Origin: Flavipsychrobacter sp.
GTDB taxonomy: Bacteria; Bacteroidota; Bacteroidia; Chitinophagales; Chitinophagaceae
Length of the DNA stretch: 64,000 nucleotides
NCBI GenBank assembly: GCA_041392855.1
Contig: JAWKLD010000001.1
Location: 1,412,001 to 1,476,000, forward strand
Reading direction: 5' to 3'
Position 1 is the stretch's first letter. Every line of letters starts with the position of its first letter. This document shows positions 58,179 to 64,000 of this stretch, one piece after another. The notes under the pieces were generated by a model. That model did no database searches. It saw only the letters and a program-made list of their open reading frames with translations, and was not told the DNA's origin. The position numbers were made by a program, and so were the translations under genes.

Positions 58179-60752
58179 ATGAAAAAAATAGTTTTAATAA
58201 CGAGTGCTATACTACTTAGCATAGGTGCTACTGCGCAAGAGTGGTTGAGGGATATAGATACAAAACCTGTCAATATCAATGACCTTATAAAAGCTCACGA
58301 AGCTAAAAAACAAGCTAACAGTAGTAATGATGAGGAAGAAGGAGACGGTTACCATTTTGACAGATGGGCTTGGTATTGGTCTCATCATACGGATAAGGAT
58401 GGCTATATAGTTTCACCTATAAAGAAGGTACAGGAATGGCAAAAATGGCAACATGCCAAAAACCTGATCGCTTCTGTATCTAAAACCACTGCCGACGATT
58501 CTAAATGGGCCTTTCAAGGACCTGACCAAACACCAGGTGGCTATAATGGGATAGGCAGGATAAATATAGTTGAATTTCACCCAACAGACACCAATACATT
58601 TTGGATAGGCAGTGCTGGTGGCGGGGCATGGAAAACGACTAACAATGGTTTAAACTGGACTCCTGTAAATGATAAATTCCCTGTACTAGGTGTTTCTGAT
58701 ATTGATTTTAATCCACTTAATCCTAATACAATATACATATGCACTGGTGACAGGGACGCTTCTGACACCTATAGCGTAGGTGTGTTAAAATCTACAGATG
58801 GTGGTGTTACTTGGGATACTACTGGGCTACAATGGAAAATAAAAGATTTCCGTTTAGCCAACAGTCTCCTTGTAAACCGATTAGATACCAGCTCTCTAAC
58901 ATTAGGTGCTAGTGACGGTATCTATAAATCATACGATGCAGGAAAAACATGGAGCAAGAGACAAAACGGCGATTTTAAAGAAATTGTGTATCACCCTACA
59001 GATACTAGTATAATATACGCTGCGGGGTTAGACCCTATTGGAACAAGACAAGTATTTCGCTCAAAAGACGGCGGAAATAGCTGGAATATGCAAACTGGAT
59101 TTAGTGGTAACAGCAGAGTTCATATAGCTGCAACACCTGCTAATGTAAGTATAGTTAGAGCCGTTGTTGTTAATGGCAGTAACGGTCTACAAGGCATTTA
59201 TGAATCTACAGATACAGGAAAAACATTTGTTGAAATTTTCAATGATAGTAGCTGTAAAAGAAACATTTTAGCAAGTGCGCCAAAAGGTGATAAATGTGGC
59301 GGACAAGGCTGGTACGATATATCTATAGCTATTAGCCCAATCGACCCTAACGAAATGGTAATAGGCGGTGTAAACACTTGGTACTCTCAAAACGGCGGAA
59401 GACAATGGACCATAGCTAGCCAATGGACAAGCAACCTACCTGGTATAAAAGTAGTACATGCCGATAAACATTACCATAGATATCACCCTTTACGCAAGAA
59501 TGAACTATACGAATGTAACGATGGAGGCATCTATAAAACCTCAGACCCTAGCAGCAACTTATGGACGGATCTATCTAACGGATTAGGCATAACTCAATTC
59601 TACCGTCTAGCTGTTAGCCCAGTAGCCAGCTTTGCTGTTTGTGGCGCCCAAGACAATGGCTCTATACAGGTCTTCAACAACAAAACATATAACAACCTTA
59701 CGGGAGGAGATGGCATGGACTGTCAAATGAACCCTATAGACAGTAATATCATCTATACTTCGATACAATATGGAGAATTAAGACGCTCTACAGACGGTGG
59801 TGCCAATTTTAAAGACATTCAGGCAAACATACCTGGCAAACCTAAAGGAGCTTGGGTTACACCTTTTATTCTTCACCCTAACGATCCTTCAATAATAATT
59901 GCAGGATATAATCAAGTATTTGTTTCTGCAGATACTGGTAATAACTGGACTGCTATATCGAACCCACACTCCTCCAATATACACCGTATAGCAATGACAC
60001 CTGCTGACAATGACAATATATACATAGTAGTGAGGGATAGTGTTTACAACTCTCCAAATTTTGGTAGCAGTTGGTCTTATTTACCAGGCATGCCTAGCGG
60101 TACAGTATCCGACATACATGTAGACCCTTGGGATCCTTCGCATGTTTGGGCTACGCACAGTGGCTTTGGCAACAACAAAGTGCTAGATTACAGACAATCC
60201 ACAGGCTGGGTAAACCATAAAGCAGGATTGCCAGACGTACCGGTAAACTGTATCGTAATAGATAGTGCAGATGGTACAAAATACATAGGTACAGATCTAG
60301 GTGTATTCTATATGGATACCAGCATGACACAATGGGAATCTTTTAGCAATGACCTCCCTAACGTAGAAGTATTTGACATAGAAATAAACAATACTACTAA
60401 CGAAGTTTGGATAGCGACTTATGGTAGAGGTGCTTGGAAGTCTCCTAAGCACAAATACACCCCACCTACTAATGGTATTAACACAATTCCTTTAGCACTA
60501 GATGTTATTTCCATTTACCCCAACCCTAGTAAAGGGCATTTCAATATCAACACGAAAAATGAAACGCTAAAAGGAAACAATGCTACAGTAAAGATCATAA
60601 ACATGACAGGAAGTGTTATATGGCAAAATGCTGTTAACTTTAGTAATAATGGCAATGTTGCCATCACAGCAGATTTACCGAAAGGAAACTACATTGTAGA
60701 AGTTATTGCCAACAATGTGGTGTTTGCAAAAAACAAAATGACTGTATTATAA
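58179..60752 (+). CDS. BNR/VPS10-like beta-propeller protein with T9SS type A domain
   Basis: An 857-residue surface protein. It has a signal peptide (IVLITSAILLSIGATAQE) and then a long run of BNR/sortilin-like repeats marked by S-x-D-G-G-x-x-W (WKTTNNGLNWT, KSTDGGVTWD, KSYDAGKTWSK, RSKDGGNSWN, ESTDTGKTF), as found in secreted glycosidase-like propellers. The last 85 residues (SIYPNPSKGHFNI, VKIINMTGSVIWQN, LPKGNYIVEV) form a T9SS type A sorting domain. Function unknown; such proteins often bind or degrade polymers. Downstream of the small lipoprotein. Confidence 0.87.
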   Translation: MKKIVLITSAILLSIGATAQEWLRDIDTKPVNINDLIKAHEAKKQANSSNDEEEGDGYHFDRWAWYWSHHTDKDGYIVSPIKKVQEWQKWQHAKNLIASVSKTTADDSKWAFQGPDQTPGGYNGIGRINIVEFHPTDTNTFWIGSAGGGAWKTTNNGLNWTPVNDKFPVLGVSDIDFNPLNPNTIYICTGDRDASDTYSVGVLKSTDGGVTWDTTGLQWKIKDFRLANSLLVNRLDTSSLTLGASDGIYKSYDAGKTWSKRQNGDFKEIVYHPTDTSIIYAAGLDPIGTRQVFRSKDGGNSWNMQTGFSGNSRVHIAATPANVSIVRAVVVNGSNGLQGIYESTDTGKTFVEIFNDSSCKRNILASAPKGDKCGGQGWYDISIAISPIDPNEMVIGGVNTWYSQNGGRQWTIASQWTSNLPGIKVVHADKHYHRYHPLRKNELYECNDGGIYKTSDPSSNLWTDLSNGLGITQFYRLAVSPVASFAVCGAQDNGSIQVFNNKTYNNLTGGDGMDCQMNPIDSNIIYTSIQYGELRRSTDGGANFKDIQANIPGKPKGAWVTPFILHPNDPSIIIAGYNQVFVSADTGNNWTAISNPHSSNIHRIAMTPADNDNIYIVVRDSVYNSPNFGSSWSYLPGMPSGTVSDIHVDPWDPSHVWATHSGFGNNKVLDYRQSTGWVNHKAGLPDVPVNCIVIDSADGTKYIGTDLGVFYMDTSMTQWESFSNDLPNVEVFDIEINNTTNEVWIATYGRGAWKSPKHKYTPPTNGINTIPLALDVISIYPNPSKGHFNINTKNETLKGNNATVKIINMTGSVIWQNAVNFSNNGNVAITADLPKGNYIVEVIANNVVFAKNKMTVL

Positions 60753-60770
60753 TCAGTAATACTTTTCTAT

Positions 60771-60802
60771 AAAAAAAGGAGGCTTAAAATCCTCCTTTTT
60801 TT
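60771..60802. terminator. Bidirectional terminator
   Basis: AAAAAAAGGAGG and CCTCCTTTTTTT flank an 8-base loop between the convergent BNR gene and recN; it overlaps the recN stop codon. Confidence 0.9.
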
Positions 60803-62462
60803 ATTGTGCTATTAACTCTTTTGCATTTTTTATAGTAGCAGAGCTAGGGTTATCACCCCCTATCATACTTGCTATAACATTGACTCTTTCTTCTTTTTCC
60901 AGCACTCTTATATTCGTTTTTATTTTACCTGTGCTCCCCTCTTCCTTATACACATAAAAATGTCTTGACCCTCTTGCCGCTATCTGAGGTTGGTGAGTAA
61001 TACATATTACCTGATGCAATGCAGATAGGTCTTTCAGCAATATACCAACCTGCTTGGCTGCCTCACCGGATATTCCTGTATCAACCTCATCAAATATCAA
61101 TGTTGGCAATTTAACAGCCTTTGCAATAATAGATTTAATGCAAAGCATGATACGACTCATCTCCCCACCCGAAGCAACCTTGTGCATGGGATTGAATTGT
61201 CCACTTTTGTTAGCGTCAAAAAGAAAAGCAACATCATCTTTCCCTTTTATGGTAGGCTCTTCTTGCTCTATCAAATCAATGGATAACCTTGCATTAGGCA
61301 TGCCTACTAATACGAGCAAGCTATTCAACTGGTCAACTAAATTATCTACAACACTGGCTCTACTCTTCGTAAGCTTTTTTGCTTCTACTATTAAGCTATC
61401 ATAAAGTTTAGCCAACTCTTTTTCTAGCGTATTTATTTTGTTTTCCAGATCAACACTTTGTCCTAAGTCTTCACTTAGCTTTTCTTGTATTTCTAAAAGC
61501 TGATTTGTGCTATTTACACTATGTTTTTTCAATAGCTTATATCCTAGGTCTACCCGCTCGCTCAGTTGATGCATAAGTTCATCATCAACTGAAATATCAC
61601 TTCTTAATGCCTCTATCTCCTCTACTATATCTTTTAATTCTATTTGTGCAGAGTTCAACCTTTTAGTGATTGCGTCTAAACCTGAAGCATACTTACTTAC
61701 CGCTTCTAATGATTGCGATACCCTTCTCAATTCATTAATTACAGGTGTTTCACCTTCTTCTAAAAAGACTATAGCCTGCTGCATAGCAGCATGTATATGC
61801 TCAGCATTTTCCACTTGCTTGAGTTGCTGCTCAGCATTCTCAATCTCATCTTTTGTAAAAGAGGCTTGGCTTAGTTCCTCAAAAAGAAAATGTTTATAAT
61901 CATATTCCTTTTGTATTTCAGCCTGCTGTATTTTCAATGATGCTAACTCCTGTTTTGAAACCGTATAGCTGCTAAACACTTGCCTATACATCTCTTTCAA
62001 CTTACTATTTTCAGCTACAGCGTCAAGAACGTTCATTTGAAAATCATTATCTGCAAGTGCCAGATGATCGAACTGCTGATGAAGATCAACCAAATAAGAA
62101 GTAAGGTCGTTTAACTGCGTTAAGTTAACAGGTGTATCATTTATAAATGCTCTGGATTTCCCGTTTTTGTTTATCTCTCTCCTTATCACACAATCATCCT
62201 CTTCATCCAGTTCATTTTTAGTCAATAAGGCACGAAAAACTTTATTCCCCCTCACATCAAATGTAGCTTCAACGATACATTTTTCCTCTTTATTGATCAA
62301 CACCGTTGTATCTGCCCTTGCACCAAGAATTAAAGACAATGCTCCTATTATAATACTTTTACCTGCACCTGTTTCACCAGTTATCACATTTAGCTGACTA
62401 TCGGGTGTAAACGTCAGCTCATCAATTATGGCATAATTCTTTATGACTAGTTTCTGTAACAT
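60801..62462 (-). CDS. recN: DNA repair protein RecN
   Basis: A 553-residue SMC-like ATPase for double-strand-break repair. Walker A is ITGETGAGKSIII (Lys35), a long coiled coil occupies about residues 160-370, and the C-terminal ATPase half has the signature ASGGEMSRIMLCIKSI and Walker B TLIFDEVDTGISGEAA, then CITHQPQIAARG. All are standard RecN elements. Monocistronic. Confidence 0.96.
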   Translation of the reverse strand: MLQKLVIKNYAIIDELTFTPDSQLNVITGETGAGKSIIIGALSLILGARADTTVLINKEEKCIVEATFDVRGNKVFRALLTKNELDEEDDCVIRREINKNGKSRAFINDTPVNLTQLNDLTSYLVDLHQQFDHLALADNDFQMNVLDAVAENSKLKEMYRQVFSSYTVSKQELASLKIQQAEIQKEYDYKHFLFEELSQASFTKDEIENAEQQLKQVENAEHIHAAMQQAIVFLEEGETPVINELRRVSQSLEAVSKYASGLDAITKRLNSAQIELKDIVEEIEALRSDISVDDELMHQLSERVDLGYKLLKKHSVNSTNQLLEIQEKLSEDLGQSVDLENKINTLEKELAKLYDSLIVEAKKLTKSRASVVDNLVDQLNSLLVLVGMPNARLSIDLIEQEEPTIKGKDDVAFLFDANKSGQFNPMHKVASGGEMSRIMLCIKSIIAKAVKLPTLIFDEVDTGISGEAAKQVGILLKDLSALHQVICITHQPQIAARGSRHFYVYKEEGSTGKIKTNIRVLEKEERVNVIASMIGGDNPSSATIKNAKELIAQ

Positions 62463-62549
62463 ATATTAACTCTAGCGCAAAAATAACGAAGACTAAAGGT
62501 ATTATCTTACATTGTATAGAATAGTTTTTCCTTTACCTATTTTTACTGC

Positions 62550-63722
62550 ATGACTAAGTTTTTTCTGAGAAAGAAAGTTGGTGATAGAATAGCAAATGGC
62601 CACCCTTGGGTGTTTGCCAACGAACTGGGCGATAATACCGGCACTTATAATGCAGGAGATATTGTGGAGCTCTATTCCTACAACGGCTCTTTTGTTGGCA
62701 AAGGTTACATTAACCCAAAATCTGCTATTCGTATCAGGTTACTTACTTACAACAAAGAAGAACAAATTGACAAGCAGTTTTTCCTAAATAAAATAGAAAA
62801 AGCACAAGCATATAGAGAAACTCTTTCGTTTACAGATAATTATCGTTTAATACATGCTGAAGGAGATGGCCTACCAGGTCTGATCATTGATAGATATGGC
62901 GACTATTTTGTTATACAAATACAAACATTAGGGATTGAGGTTTGGAAAGGCGCTATTGTTGATGCTATAAAACAACTCTTCAACCCCAAGGGCATTTATA
63001 CACGTAATGATTTAGGAAGCCGTAAAATTGAAGGCTTAGATACACAAAGTGCTTTTTTAACTCCAGCATTTGACACTTTAATAAAAATAAAAGAACATAA
63101 CCTTTCATTTACTGTAGACGTAGCCCATGGCGAACGCACAGGTTATTTCCTTGATCAACACTTCAATAGGTCTGCAATACAACCAATAGTAAGAGGGAAA
63201 AATGTTTTAGACGCCTTTTGCAATACAGGGTCATTTTCTATACATGCGGCTCATTATGGAGCCAAAGAAGTATTGGGCTTAGATATAGAGCAGGAAGCTG
63301 TCAATATGGCTAAGAAAAATGCACAACTCAATAATTATGAGCAGATTTGTCGCTTCGAACAAGCTAATGCCTTCGATGTGCTGCGAGAGCAAGTAAATAA
63401 TCACAAAAAATATGATGTGGTTATTCTTAATCCTCCTTCATTTGCCAGCAGCAGGCAAAAAATTGATACTGCTCTTAATGGTTATAAAGAAATAAACCGA
63501 AGGGGTATGCAATTGATAAAACCGGGAGGTTTTTTAGTTACGTCTTCCTCTAGCAACCTTATCTCACTTGAAGACTTCAACCACTGCATAACAAATGCTG
63601 CAAAAGATAGTAAAAGACAAGTCAGGGTTGTATACTATAACACTCAATCTGCAGACCACCCAATAGCATGGCAGATACCTACCACACAGCATTTACATTT
63701 CTATATACTACAGATAAACTAA
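62550..63722 (+). CDS. Class I SAM-dependent rRNA methyltransferase (RlmI/RlmK-like)
   Basis: A 390-residue protein with an N-terminal PUA domain (KVGDRIANGHPWVFANELGDNTGTYNAGDIVELYS), an RlmI-type middle region (GDGLPGLIIDRYGDYFVIQIQTLG, GERTGYFLDQHFNR) and a Rossmann methyltransferase domain: SAM motif VLDAFCNTGSFSIHAAHYGAKEVLGLDI and NPPSFA. RlmI methylates C1962 of 23S rRNA; the exact base here is not certain. Divergent from recN, with a terminator following. Confidence 0.9.
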   Translation: MTKFFLRKKVGDRIANGHPWVFANELGDNTGTYNAGDIVELYSYNGSFVGKGYINPKSAIRIRLLTYNKEEQIDKQFFLNKIEKAQAYRETLSFTDNYRLIHAEGDGLPGLIIDRYGDYFVIQIQTLGIEVWKGAIVDAIKQLFNPKGIYTRNDLGSRKIEGLDTQSAFLTPAFDTLIKIKEHNLSFTVDVAHGERTGYFLDQHFNRSAIQPIVRGKNVLDAFCNTGSFSIHAAHYGAKEVLGLDIEQEAVNMAKKNAQLNNYEQICRFEQANAFDVLREQVNNHKKYDVVILNPPSFASSRQKIDTALNGYKEINRRGMQLIKPGGFLVTSSSSNLISLEDFNHCITNAAKDSKRQVRVVYYNTQSADHPIAWQIPTTQHLHFYILQIN

Positions 63723-63747
63723 AAGGGAGACCAATGGTCTCCCTTTT
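63721..63747. terminator. Bidirectional terminator
   Basis: AAAAGGGAGACC and GGTCTCCCTTTT form a perfect stem around a 3-base loop between the convergent methyltransferase gene and the small terminal gene. Confidence 0.9.
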
Positions 63748-63769
63748 CAAATGTTATAATAAACTATTA

Positions 63770-64000
63770 TTATAGTTGATTGTAGATTCTAGCGTCTGGA
63801 CGACGGTTGATACCATAGAATTGGAAAGTCTTACGACGATATCCTCTTCTAAAATAAGTATCAGTATTACCTTCTTCAGAAATAGTTACCCAATCACGGT
63901 TTTTAGGTACATACCAACGATATACAGCAACAGTGTTAGGACCACGACGTGTTAGTGCGTAGAACTGAGTTGTTTTGTGGGTATAACCCATTTTAATCAT
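63770..64000 (-). CDS. Small basic, aromatic-rich repeat protein, possibly cut by window edge
   Basis: At least 76 residues. An ATG falls on the last three bases of the window, so the gene may be complete or may extend beyond it. The visible part has two imperfect copies of G-Y-x-x-K-T-x-Q-F-Y-x-[IL]-x-R-R (residues 5-19 and 53-67) separated by YRWYVPKNRDWVTISEEG. No membrane segment or signal is visible in this part. No family recognised. Confidence 0.6.
   Translation of the reverse strand: MIKMGYTHKTTQFYALTRRGPNTVAVYRWYVPKNRDWVTISEEGNTDTYFRRGYRRKTFQFYGINRRPDARIYNQL

Overview
The window is AT-rich chromosomal DNA from a member of the Bacteroidota, most likely a Chitinophagia/Sphingobacteriia-type soil or water bacterium. 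The evidence is several secreted proteins with type IX secretion (T9SS) C-terminal sorting domains, TAnnTTTG-type -7 promoter elements, weak Shine-Dalgarno signals, an RND pump fused to its own outer-membrane channel, an S46 dipeptidyl-peptidase and BatD/BatE proteins. It is gene-dense. No phage, transposase, integrase or CRISPR array was seen.

Layout: 1-2664 holds a DUF1800/DUF1501 pair (the first cut by the window edge). 2713-6141 has a 490-aa conserved protein of unknown role and small VOC, MmcQ/YjbR, TfoX-like and DUF2461 genes. 6215-14828 has dihydrolipoyl dehydrogenase, an amino-acid permease, lipB, a tail-specific protease, a DUF5683 protein and pcm. 14830-18311 is a tightly overlapped minus-strand chain ribD - DMT transporter - yigZ - queG, with prmC divergent and fumC convergent to prmC. 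20782-24898 has a di-haem cytochrome-c peroxidase, an unknown secreted protein, a Dph6-like ATPase and an SDR. 24974-29148 is batD - batE - polysaccharide deacetylase - tatD, followed by tRNA-Ser(GGA).

29346-40439 is the most interesting region, a minus-strand metal/redox stress block. It comprises a CzcB adaptor, a CzcA-TolC fusion with a small periplasmic partner, a small membrane protein with a thioredoxin, and an MNIO-type RiPP metallophore operon. That operon contains the precursor HvfA with three CGEGKCG repeats, the maturase HvfB (DUF692), its partner HvfC (DUF2063), a DoxX protein and a cytochrome-P460-like c-type lipoprotein. An ECF sigma factor and a tiny soluble zinc-type anti-sigma factor lie directly upstream. 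The same promoter-like element, ATGTAAGGT followed at fixed spacing by CGTCT, precedes both hvfA and the membrane-protein/thioredoxin pair. This suggests one ECF regulon joining the metallophore to redox partners.

40614-47196 holds rny, a C40 peptidase, a repeat protein, infC and thrS. A convincing unannotated small-RNA or attenuator candidate lies between infC and the repeat protein. 47327-50356 has a lipocalin-like lipoprotein and a LolA-like protein coupled to an ABC-2 exporter. 50533-64000 has an orphan histidine kinase, an AhpC/AhpD-like pair, a T9SS type B protein, a DPP11-type S46 peptidase, a lipoprotein, a BNR-repeat T9SS protein, recN, an RlmI-like methyltransferase and a small repeat protein running to the window edge.

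All assignments rest on reading the sequence and recalled family knowledge; no database search was possible.
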